From: Haematococcus lacustris
Taxonomy: Eukaryota > Chlorophyta > Chlorophyceae > Chlamydomonadales > Haematococcaceae
Assembly: GCA_030144725.1 (NCBI GenBank)
Contig: JASKMD010000028.1
Location: forward strand, 2,804,473 to 2,868,472
Direction: 5' to 3'
DNA length: 64,000 nucleotides
Shown: piece after piece, positions 21,701-32,000 of the stretch
Numbering within the stretch: the stretch's first letter is position 1
Layout of the letters: the number at the start of each line of letters is the position of its first letter
Translations under genes and position numbers: made by a program
The notes under the pieces: generated by a model
The model's input: only the letters and a program-made list of their open reading frames with translations
Database searches by the model: none
Told to the model about the DNA's origin: nothing

Positions 21701-24417
21701 AGGGCAGGGCAGGGCAGGGCAGGGCAGGGCAGGGCAGGGCAGGGCAGGGCAGGGCAGGGCAGGGCAGGGCAGGGCAGGGCAGGGCAGGGCAGGGCAGGGC
21801 AGGGCAGGGCAGGGCAGGGCAGGGCAGGGCAGGGCAGGGCAGGGCAGGGCAGGGCAGGGCAGGGCAGGGCAGGGCAGGGCAGGGCAGGGCAGGGCAGGGC
21901 AGGGCAGGGCAGGGCAGGGCAGGGCAGGGCAGGGCAGGGCAGGGCAGGGCAGGGCAGGGCAGGGCAGGGCAGGGCAGGGCAGGGCAGGGCAGGGCAGGGC
22001 AGGGCAGGGCAGGGCAGGGCAGGGCAGGGCAGGGCAGGGCAGGGCAGGGCAGGGCAGGGCAGGGCAGGGCAGGGCAGGGCAGGGCAGGGCAGGGCAGGGC
22101 AGGGCAGGGCAGGGCAGGGCAGGGCAGGGCAGGGCAGGGCAGGGCAGGGCAGGGCAGGGCAGGGCAGGGCAGGGCAGGGCAGGGCAGGGCAGGGCAGGGC
22201 AGGGCAGGGCAGGGCAGGGCAGGGCAGGGCAGGGCAGGGCAGGGCAGGGCAGGGCAGGGCAGGGCAGGGCAGGGCAGGGCAGGGCAGGGCAGGGCAGGGC
22301 AGGGCAGGGCAGGGCAGGGCAGGGCAGGGCAGGGCAGGGCAGGGCAGGGCAGGGCAGGGCAGGGCAGGGCAGGGCAGGGCAGGGCAGGGCAGGGCAGGGC
22401 AGGGCAGGGCAGGGCAGGGCAGGGCAGGGCAGGGCAGGGCAGGGCAGGGCAGGGCAGGGCAGGGCAGGGCAGGGCAGGGCAGGGCAGGGCAGGGCAGGGC
22501 AGGGCAGGGCAGGGCAGGGCAGGGCAGGGCAGGGCAGGGCAGGGCAGGGCAGGGCAGGGCAGGGCAGGGCAGGGCAGGGCAGGGCAGGGCAGGGCAGGGC
22601 AGGGCAGGGCAGGGCAGGGCAGGGCAGGGCAGGGCAGGGCAGGGCAGGGCAGGGCAGGGCAGGGCAGGGCAGGGCAGGGCAGGGCAGGGCAGGGCAGGGC
22701 AGGGCAGGGCAGGGCAGGGCAGGGCAGGGCAGGGCAGGGCAGGGCAGGGCAGGGCAGGGCAGGGCAGGGCAGGGCAGGGCAGGGCAGGGCAGGGCAGGGC
22801 AGGGCAGGGCAGGGCAGGGCAGGGCAGGGCAGGGCAGGGCAGGGCAGGGCAGGGCAGGGCAGGGCAGGGCAGGGCAGGGCAGGGCAGGGCAGGGCAGGGC
22901 AGGGCAGGGCAGGGCAGGGCAGGGCAGGGCAGGGCAGGGCAGGGCAGGGCAGGGCAGGGCAGGGCAGGGCAGGGCAGGGCAGGGCAGGGCAGGGCAGGGC
23001 AGGGCAGGGCAGGGCAGGGCAGGGCAGGGCAGGGCAGGGCAGGGCAGGGCAGGGCAGGGCAGGGCAGGGCAGGGCAGGGCAGGGCAGGGCAGGGCAGGGC
23101 AGGGCAGGGCAGGGCAGGGCAGGGCAGGGCAGGGCAGGGCAGGGCAGGGCAGGGCAGGGCAGGGCAGGGCAGGGCAGGGCAGGGCAGGGCAGGGCAGGGC
23201 AGGGCAGGGCAGGGCAGGGCAGGGCAGGGCAGGGCAGGGCAGGGCAGGGCAGGGCAGGGCAGGGCAGGGCAGGGCAGGGCAGGGCAGGGCAGGGCAGGGC
23301 AGGGCAGGGCAGGGCAGGGCAGGGCAGGGCAGGGCAGGGCAGGGCAGGGCAGGGCAGGGCAGGGCAGGGCAGGGCAGGGCAGGTGTCAGGTCCAGAGTCT
23401 TTTCACCACCATTACTTGCCTGGGATAGCAAAATGCTGTTGCATGCTGACCGCCAGTTGCATGGAGTGCGCTCCAATGGTGTCGGCGTGACCCCTCAGGT
23501 TGATGTTGCCTAGCTCCCGCAGCTTGGCCAGCAGCTCCTGGTTGCTGTGGTCCCCAAAGACTGGCATGAGCAAGGGGTGGCGGCGCTGCCCTTTGCACAC
23601 AAGGCGCCGCTGCAGCTGGTTGTAGACTTGGCTGCCTGAGCGTCAAGGGACAAGGGAGGGCCAGTGGGTGGTGCTGGTGCAAGGGCTGTCAGACGGGCGC
23701 TGCAGCGCCTTGGGGGGGGTTGCGTGACTGGCTCAGGCTCAGGCTCTGACTCCGAGTCATACTGTGACTCCGGCTCAAAGTCACAGTCTGACTCAGAGTC
23801 AAATCACAGTCCCACCACCTGCTGGCAGGCTGGGCAGGGGCAGGCTGGGCAGGGGCATGCGGGGGGAATGGGGGTAAGGGGCGCTGCGGTACCCCGGGGT
23901 GGGGTAGCCCACCAGGCAAGTCAGAAAAATCCGCAACACAAACAGCGACACAATGACGCGGAGCTGGCTGTGCACCTCAGCCCGCAGCTGGAAATGCGCC
24001 ATTAGCTTGCGCCTGTTCTTCTTGCACCCGCGCAGCACGGCGCCCTCCGGGACCTTGATGACCTGCGGCCAAGCACAATCAACAGTTTGACAGGCCACTG
24101 TGACAGGCCAAGACACGATGCGGGGACACAAACAGTGCGGGGACACACAAGGCGGGCGCGGCCTGTCACCCGACGTCTTTGTTTGCTCCAGCCATCCCGA
24201 CGCATGTCGTTGCTTGCTTTGAGGGGAACGAGACGCTACGAACAGGAGCGACGGGCTATTACACAGCGTGTAACTCACGGAGCTCACAGTCGGCTAGGGA
24301 CACGAACCTTTCGATCTCGTTGCCGAGCCCTTTTTTTCCTTGGCGCTGCCCTTCCGCTTCTTCCAAACCATCTTGATTGTCGCTTTGTGATGATGCATTG
24401 CTAGAATTAATGACCAT
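18714..24417 (-). pseudogene. Fanzor-like RNA-guided nuclease gene (eukaryotic TnpB homologue), nearly full length but damaged
   Basis: N-terminal exons 24417-24288, 24216-24170 and from 24062 join in phase (LAD+S, QRRR/VIKVPEGAVL). An exon near 23640-23410 (QVYNQLQRRLVCKGQ) precedes an intron filled by the AGGGC array. The exon from about 20690 carries FVKMYAKAARAKLGWSGEEA. A frame slip near 20300 interrupts FTL/HPHGQGG before HFVKVDSRVLHGVCKQLGL. RuvC-I is IGVGIDPGV (Asp codon 19898-19900). An intron removes 19537-19403. The rearranged glutamate strand is VVLVGEHRTTRVSS (Glu codon 19226-19228), followed by VRGLMWC. The RuvC-III MDRDT motif of the other copies is absent. The tail PAKGKEYPGLGYKRLRDKPP ends at a stop 18714-18716. 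Active Fanzors need all three acids, so this copy is probably dead as a nuclease. Exon limits between 23940 and 23640 are unresolved. Confidence 0.66.
20744..23383. repeat. Perfect AGGGC pentanucleotide satellite (about 528 copies)
   Basis: 2640 bp of AGGGC without a single visible variant, inside an intron of the Fanzor-like gene between a C-terminal-side exon start near 20690 and an exon end near 23405. All six frames are open, which creates false ORFs of 1060 and 917 residues. The left edge is slightly degenerate (AGGGCAGGACAAGGC). Confidence 0.97.
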
Positions 24418-25507
24418 AACAGATATTTTTACAGAATGTTCCCAACAATTCCGCAACATTCCAGGGTGACCTGCATATTCTCACTGATGAAACTGACCGT
24501 CACGGCGTGTACACTGCCCCTGGCATTGCCGACGGGACATGCATTTCGCAGCTATGGAATGATCACGGGTCAAGACTAGGATGACATAGCATTGGACAGT
24601 GTGGACTGCATTGCTCATACCCCGTCTCCTGGCTACCTGCCACAGCAGCGATTGTTGGGAGCTTTTCTCACCAACATCGGTGAGATCATGCTCGTGTGTA
24701 CTCCACGTTGATACCCTGCTGTTCAGACCCACTGACCATCTGACAGCATTACTCACTCCCTGCTTGAGGCAAGCTATCGTGCACAGTGTGCCTGGCAAGC
24801 TTGTAGCTGCAAGAGCTTGTAGCTGCAAGAGCACACCCTTACCAACAGCAGCAAAACACTGCTATTCCATGGCTGTCCCCTCCCACTCTGGCTGTAGCCA
24901 GCTCAAGCCTGACCTGAGCACCTTAGACTTGTGCCCTAGGGTATGGCTGCCAAGGAGTCCAATAAATGTTTCCGAAGAAGCGCAAGAGGGTTCGCCTCTG
25001 GCATAAAACTGCCACGACTGGGTTCTGCAGCACGCTGTGGACCCCTTGTGTGCTGTCCCTGAGGCCAAAGGGCTGCAGTGGCCTCTCACTGGGAGAAGGA
25101 GGTGTGCTCAGAGTGGTCCTCATCGGGCTCATCCGCAATGATGCCCGCAGTCCAGGTGTAGGACATGCCAGGCATGGTCCTGCACAGTCACAGCACAGGC
25201 CCAACAGGTGCGTCATTGTGCCCACCATACAGCATGTAGTGTACAGATGTGTCCGTCCTTGGCCTCCTCATGGGGCCCTGACAACCTGGCAGGCGTATGT
25301 GTAAACAGGTAGAGCTCATGCAATAGCAGGACAGCAGCTGCGGCACGGGCAGTTCACGTTAGGAGACAAGCATGGTATGACCAAAGCACCGGCCCCAATC
25401 AATAGCACTGCTTTTGCGTGCACATGCAGGGGGTTGGAGAGTTCCAATGGGTGAGGTCAGGGTGCAGGCACATCACACGATACTGCTGTGCAATCTCAGC
25501 GCTCCAC
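24418..25507. other. Intergenic between LCIB-family 3' end and Fanzor-like 5' end
   Basis: Both flanking genes read leftwards, so this holds the 3' region of the LCIB-family gene and the putative promoter of the Fanzor-like gene. No coding exon is supported. Confidence 0.5.
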
Positions 25508-27947
25508 TCACAGCTCCTCAGGGTCCTTGGTCACACCCAGGCGCTGAGTGAGATCTGCGCATCACACAAGCGGCGCACAGAAGAAGTTGATTAGGCGCTT
25601 TTCAGGCAAGGGGGCTGTGGTCAGGGTAGCACTGGTGAGGTGCTCATGGTGCTCATGGTGTGCCCAGCATTTTGCACTCACATTTGAGGGGAATCTCCTT
25701 CAGGGTGCCAGCCACTGTCTTGCCAATAGCCACCTGGTCCTCATCCTTATGCCCACTGACACTGGCCTTGGCCATCAGCTGCAGCTGGCGGGGCGACATG
25801 GTCTGCGGAGGGTGTGACAAACAGGAGAGCAGTGTCTGTCAAAAGAAGCACATCACCTTGAACTGTATAGTCACCAAATGGTGTCAGTGATGATTACGCC
25901 CATGCATTCAAAACCGTCAGCCCTATGATGTGGCGTGTGATGTGACACAGCATGGTGACCCCAGATAGTCTTGGCGCAGCTTACAGCCACCATGCACGGC
26001 GGTGAGGTCACTGCCAGACATAGCCTTACCGGCACGCGCGACAGGTCGATGAAAGTCTTCCTGCCGTCCACAACCACGAACACCTTGGCAGGTGCCACAA
26101 ACTCAAGCGAGGGCACACCACTCCTGGCATCTAGCTCAGTTGCCCAGTTGTGGATCTGTGACCATGTCCAAGCACAGGAGGCATGACAAGCTGACTCCTG
26201 GTTTGAGTACTGCGAGAAGGCCTGCGTCACTGCCATACAACCATGAAAGCTAGGCACTGGAGGTCCTGACAGTAGACACAAGCTTTGCTACTACTCTCGA
26301 CAACACAAGCCACAACTTCTTTCCACCGATGATGTCAATGGCAGGCCTCACCTGTACTCCGGTCACCACTGCAATGTTGGCTTTCTTGAAGTCAACAGCC
26401 TTCTCAATCAGGTACTCAATGTCCTGCAGAGGCGAGAGTGGTGATGCGCAGGTGATGCTGTGTGGCTGCGGTGGAGTAGTGAGATACTTGGAAATCATGG
26501 CTTGGCCAGCAACACATGGGGAGCAATTGCAGCAGTTTGGAGGTGCAGGTTGCAGTTTACTGCTTTGGCCCTGCACTGACGTTAGTGATGGTACGCTCGG
26601 CCAGGCCAGTGATGCTGACCAGGTCCATCTTAGTGGGGTCGATGTTCTCATAGCGCACACGGCGTGCCAGGCGCTGCTTGAGGATCGAGTACTCAGGGTC
26701 AAGGGGGTCGTGCACTCCAGGCACCTGCAATCACAAGGCAGGCAGCTAGGGTTGGTAGGCTTGCAGCAAACAAGGGAAGCAGGGCTACATGTTAAGCATC
26801 ATTGCAAAGCCATCACGCAGGGCCATCAATGGTGCATGTTGTCATTGAATGGGAACCCATGCTATCTCACCTTGCAGTTCTTGGAGTAGCCCTCCGCCTT
26901 CAACTCAATCAGGCACTTTTGCAGAGCTCCGCAGGCACAGCTCTTGACTGGCCGCCCGGGGCGGGTGATGGCTCCCACTTCCCCAGCAGAGTTAATGCCA
27001 ATGTGGGGAAACGCGAAGAACACATAGTGCTCCTTGCCATTCTGCGGGTCAGGCCATGCTTCCCACCGATGGCTTTAAAACAACAGTGGAGCTAGGCATA
27101 GGTGAGAATGGATGTGGATAGATATACGCATGTGTTGCTGTTGAAATGAGGTGGGTAGCAAGTGGAGTTAAACATGTGTTAACCCTGTGTTTGGCCATGG
27201 ATGGACGCAAATAAACAGATGTCCGAATCTGACGCTATCGGCTCACCGAAACAGGTGAGTGGCTAAAACCAGCTCCCATTCCCGTGACCCCGCAGGTCAG
27301 GACAGCGCCTAGGCCATTGGTGTTGAACGAGCCACCAAAGACTGACTCAATCTTGTCCTTGAGCACCGTTGTCACCTCGTCACGGCACAAGTTGGTCATG
27401 GCTGCATGTTCGACACAGGTCGATTAAACTCGTCATGTTGCTTGTCATCGTGTACTTGGTCAATTGACACTCCGCCTGTTGCGGGTCGCTCACCAATGGA
27501 GTTTTCGCCTGTAAAACCAAAGCCTGACAGAGCGACCTCCACACGGGCCATGAAGTCGTCCACACCCAACGCCGATGGGAAGTAGCCAGACACGTTGTGG
27601 TGCCTGAGCAGGGCATGCTGCGCAATTGAAGCACCTGCTGACCTGGCTTGCGATAATGATGCCGTGCTTATCCACAACCGCCCGCACCTCTGGTTGAGGT
27701 CTGCCTCATTCTCAACCCTTGGCCCAGCTGTGGCGACTGCGGTGGCATTGGTGCTGAAGTTGGCTTGGCGAACAGAGATTCCTTCCTGCCTCGGGCTAGG
27801 TGCCAAAGCAAGGGCGCGCACAGACACGCCGCGGCAGCTGCTGCACATGCAGCTGGGGCAGCAGGTCGGGACTGGCTTTGCCACTGGACGAGATGAGGCT
27901 GATACAGATGTAGGAGTCCTCATCTTCATCCCGTTCAACGTGGCCAT
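25508..27947 (-). CDS. LCIB/LCIC-family theta-type carbonic anhydrase (CO2-concentrating mechanism)
   Basis: Nine exons, read downwards: 27947-27688, 27642-27494, 27401-27247, 27041-26871, 26724-26581, 26423-26352, 26155-26030, 25802-25682, 25554-25508; all phases agree; 414 residues. The first 70 residues are a plastid transit peptide. The body reads GVDDFMARVEVALSGFGFTG, NLCRDEV, FFAFPHIGIN, SCACGAL, YSILKQRLARR, AERTITN, VDFKKANIAVVTGVQIHNWA, MSPRQLQLMAKAS and TLKEIPLKYL. Cys142 and Asp144 (CRD), His201 (FPHI) and Cys225 (ACG) keep the order and spacing I recall for the zinc site of LCIC-type enzymes (C-x-D, then H, then C 24 residues later). In Chlamydomonas the family recaptures CO2 around the pyrenoid and is induced at low CO2. 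I cannot tell LCIB from LCIC or a third paralogue. Confidence 0.93.
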
Positions 27948-29028
27948 CCCGCTTGGCTTGACTTCCGGAGTTTTGCGATAGTTTTTGCGAAGGTTTTGCG
28001 GGCCAATCCTACTACGGCTTTTTCTAAACTTTTTTCTTTTTACACTCTAAGAAAGCTGACTATTTGCCGACTGGTCGCTGCTTCCACAACGGGCAATGCG
28101 CTGCTCACCAGGCCCAAACGCAATTCAGGAGGCTATGACGAGTGACAAGGCACGCTTTTCTGCACCCTTCGGCACCCTGTCTTTGCTGCACCCTTCGGCA
28201 CAGACTACTTCAATACGCCGTGCAAGACTACTTCAATACGCCTGCGTCGTTGTTCCTAGTATCGGGGCAGGGGTGACTGCCGCTATCGCTGATCGCATGC
28301 GGCTCCTGTTGCAAACTCTGGTACTGTCCACTGCTACAAGAAGGCTGGCAGTCTAAGCAGCAGGTTGAGAGGCGTAGTACTCGTCCTGCTGTCCTTTCCG
28401 TGTGGAGTCACACTGTGACGTATGGCCCTCGTACGAAGTATCCTTTAGCACCCTTTAGCAAAGCAACAAGGGAGCGACGGGGCTGGGATTGGGACCCGCG
28501 ACGCAGGACGTTGTATGCGAGGACGATGTCCTTCCAGTGAGGTTCCCAAACCTGGTCGATCAGATCACTGATGTACAGCGAGGATTGATTGAGATGGGAG
28601 CGTCACCAGCACAGCTGAGTGTCTTAGGTGGAGCTGGAGCTGACGAGGTGTGAGGTGAGATGTGGAGCGGCAGTGATGGTGAGCTGTGCGGTCGTCAGTG
28701 AGACAGGCTGAGTCCACCAAAGCCTTGCAGACCCTTGATGAAGCAGAGGGTAGGAAGGGTGGACGAGCAATATGTATTGCATGACGGGCAGTCCAGGGGT
28801 GGGTATTGAAGCCGTCAAGGGTGTTACAGTGGAGGGAGAAGCACCCCTATGCCAGCAGGCCTGCGGGACAGTTCTTGCTTGGGAAAGGGTGTTGCTTTGC
28901 ATTTGCCAACATGGACACTAGCATAGCAGCATGCCAGCGTGTTGACTAGAACAGCGACAGGACAAACCGACCTATGAGCTTGCTTGTCCAGGCCTGCCTA
29001 GGACCAGCCTTGTCGAGCATCTGCTACG
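27948..29028. other. Upstream region of LCIB-family gene / 3' region of M20 gene
   Basis: Both flanking genes read leftwards, so the LCIB-family promoter lies here. Short duplications are visible: CACCCTTCGGCAC (about 28164 and 28189) and GACTACTTCAATACGCC (about 28202 and 28224). No coding exon is supported. Confidence 0.5.
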
Positions 29029-32000
29029 TCACAGCTCGTCACGTGCGGCCAGTCCATTAGGTGCATCGGGTGCCTGTCCTGAGCCCGACGCCTCAAGAGC
29101 TTCAGCATTGAGTAGGTCCAGGTAAGTCAAGGCCCAGGCTGCATGCAGCGCCGCGCCCTTGTGCAGCACGGACTCGTCCAACAAGAATCTGCAGGGAAGG
29201 GCAGCAGCAGCCAGCTGCCCTGGGCAGGAGGGTGGCGGTGGCAGCAGCAGGCAGCTACCCTGGGACCAAAAATGAGAGTGGTGGAGTGATGATGCAGACA
29301 CGGAAGTAGGAAGGGGAGTAGGTAGGTATGGCACTAGGGGGATAGGAGGCTGGGCAGGCAGCAACAACTATGGTCGGTGGCGAAAGGCAAAGGTTGAGGC
29401 GCTGAAGGAGGAGGCGAGCAAGAGGCGCAGTATGTTGCTTTGGAGGTAGTGTGGCTGTTGAGCAGGCTGGGAAATGCGGGTGAGCATGTCTAGGGGTAAG
29501 GGAACGGAAGGGAGGTAGTGTTGCGTGGCAGTGGCAGTGCAGCCGCAGTACTCACTGTGGGCTATGGAGGTTATGGACGGAGCCCAACGTTTCGTTGCGG
29601 ATGCCCAGGAAGCCAAACGTGCATGGTACCTGCCAGCCCAGGAGCAGAGGAGAGGAGCGCCAGGGGCATGCGGTAGGGTCAGAAACGCCGGCAGGCATGG
29701 GACCCAGGCCAACAAGCGGCAGCAAGCAGGACGGGGACAGCTGCGCTAAGCATGGGCATGGTGGGAAACGGTTTGCATCACAAGGGGCAGATGGCTGCTG
29801 GCAGGCAAGGTGGGGCAGGGTGTTGGGAGGGTGCTGAAGGTGTGTCTGACCTGCTGGCAGTAGAAGGAAAAGTCCTCCGCTGCAGCCGCACACAGTGGGT
29901 GGGGCACAGGGCAGGACCCAAGTCATGTCTCTCATCAGGGGATGGGGACAGGCAGGTGGGGCAGAGGGCGGGGATGGGTGGAGGAGGGGCGTGGTAGGCT
30001 GGAGTGGGTTGATGTGAGCCCAGTGGGAGGCTGACCCTTCCCTCACAAGACGCCCGGCACCCTGTCACTCATCAGAGGAGTGATGCATGAACACACCACA
30101 AACCACACCACGCCAAGCAAGATATGCATGCATGGAGAGTTGGCCCTGCCTGGCGCATGGTTGATGATCCATGGCAGCGATGTGTGCATGGCAAGGCGGG
30201 GAGCAGATTGGGTGTTTGGGGTAAGGTTAGGTGTTGGGGTTAGGAGTCAGGGTTAGGGTTTGCACACCTTATCCTAACCCTAACCCTGATATGTTGGGTA
30301 GGGCCAGCCCACTTTTTATTGTGTAGGGCAACCCACCAGGGGTGTTAGGGGTGTTAGGGGTGTTAGGGGTGTTAGGGGTGTTAGGGGTGTTAGGGGTGTT
30401 AGGGGTGTTAGGGGTGTTAGGGGTGTTAGGGGTGTTAGGGGTGTTAGAGGTGTTAGGGGTGTTAGGGGTGTTAGGGGTGTTAGGGGTGTTAGGGGTACCC
30501 CATTGACAGGTCAGGGCGCTGCGGGGCCCCTACCTGGCATGATGGGCTCCACCTGCACCACCTTGTCAGCGCCCAGCAGCCTGAGCAGGACACAGCCACA
30601 TGGACCCACTCGCGCACCAACAGGGGCACGCAGCCTGCCTACATGGCTGGGTGTGCCTGACAGGGGCTGGGCATGTGCCAGGGCCGTGAGGCATGGCATG
30701 CCCTCACCAAGCAAGCTTAACACAGTCGATCTGTAAGGCTCTGAGTTAAGGCAACGCCAATGGGCCAACGTCATGTAATGCTGGTGAGGATGAGGATGAG
30801 GATGAGGAGGGTGTTGGCTGGGATTGTGGGGAGGATGTGCGGCTAAGGAAGGACGGAAGACAGCTCCCATTGTGGTCAGCTGCCAGCCAGGGAAGAGAGT
30901 GAACCGTGCTTCCAACGAGCTGACACCTTTCTCCTTCATTGGGAAGAGCACCACCATTGCTCCCTTTCCCTTCTTCCAAACCAGTTTCCCTTCCAGGGTT
31001 TTGCCTCTGGAGGCTGGCTTGTAACCCACCATGCCATACCTCCTCAGTAGCTTGACGACTATTACCAGTAAACCCTCATTGCAACACCACAGCCGGTCTT
31101 TGCTGGTTGAGCTGTGCCTACGCTGTCATGGAATGTGCTGACCCTGACCTACCTGAGCCTCCCAACTCAACTGCCTAAACTACCTGATTGCCTGACTGCC
31201 TCAATTACCTCCACATCCCAGACCTCACTGCATGACCTACTCACTAGGGCCTCACTGCAACAGCCCCTGCATTGTGGCGCAACTCTACCTCAGCACTGGT
31301 TCCCAAACCCACCATCACCCTCGTACCTATGGCTCGTTGGCCCTGCCCAGTGACTGCATCAGGGACCATGCTCAACCTTGAGCTGCGTCTGCTCTGCCCC
31401 CACAAGAGGCTGCAGGCTACAGGCTGTCCAGCGGGAGGGGAGGGTTACTCACTTGGCAGCCATCTGCTGCGTGACACGCTCCACGGCTGCGTCGTTCACT
31501 GTGGGTGGATAGTACTGCAGCAGCAAAGCAGCGGCAGCAGCAGCAACAGCGGCGGCAGCAGCAGCAGCACGACAGCTAGTCAACTGGCAGCAGAGGGTGG
31601 TTTGGTGGGAGGTGGCATGGCATGGCCAACTTCATGCAAGCCCCTGACCTGACGCCAGCGGTGGCAGGGGTGTATTGTTGGCAGCTGCGGCCACTTGGCT
31701 ACAAAGAGGCCCGCCCTGCCCTACCGGCTGCTGGTCCTGCCGCCAGTCCACCTCCGCGCTGCAGCCATAGCCCTGAGCCACGCCTTTACTCAGGCTGCCC
31801 ACACGGCTCTGCAGCCGCATCATCGCCTCGTGGTCTAGAGCTCTGGAGGCAACACCGGGGCAGGGTGCAGGGGCAGGGTGCAGGGGCAGGGTGCAGGGGC
31901 AGGGGCAGAGACAGGGGCTGGTGGCAAGGGCAACACCGGGGCAGGGTGCAGGGGCAGGGTGCAGGAGCAGGGTGCAGGGGCAGGGGCAGGGACAGGGGCT

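Noticed and set aside
20246..23476. Giant ORFs of 1060 (+) and 917 (-) residues
   Set aside because: They consist almost wholly of translated AGGGC repeat, which is stop-free in all frames.
30339..30494. CRISPR-like array
   Set aside because: Units of 9 bp are contiguous with no spacers: a minisatellite in a eukaryotic intron.
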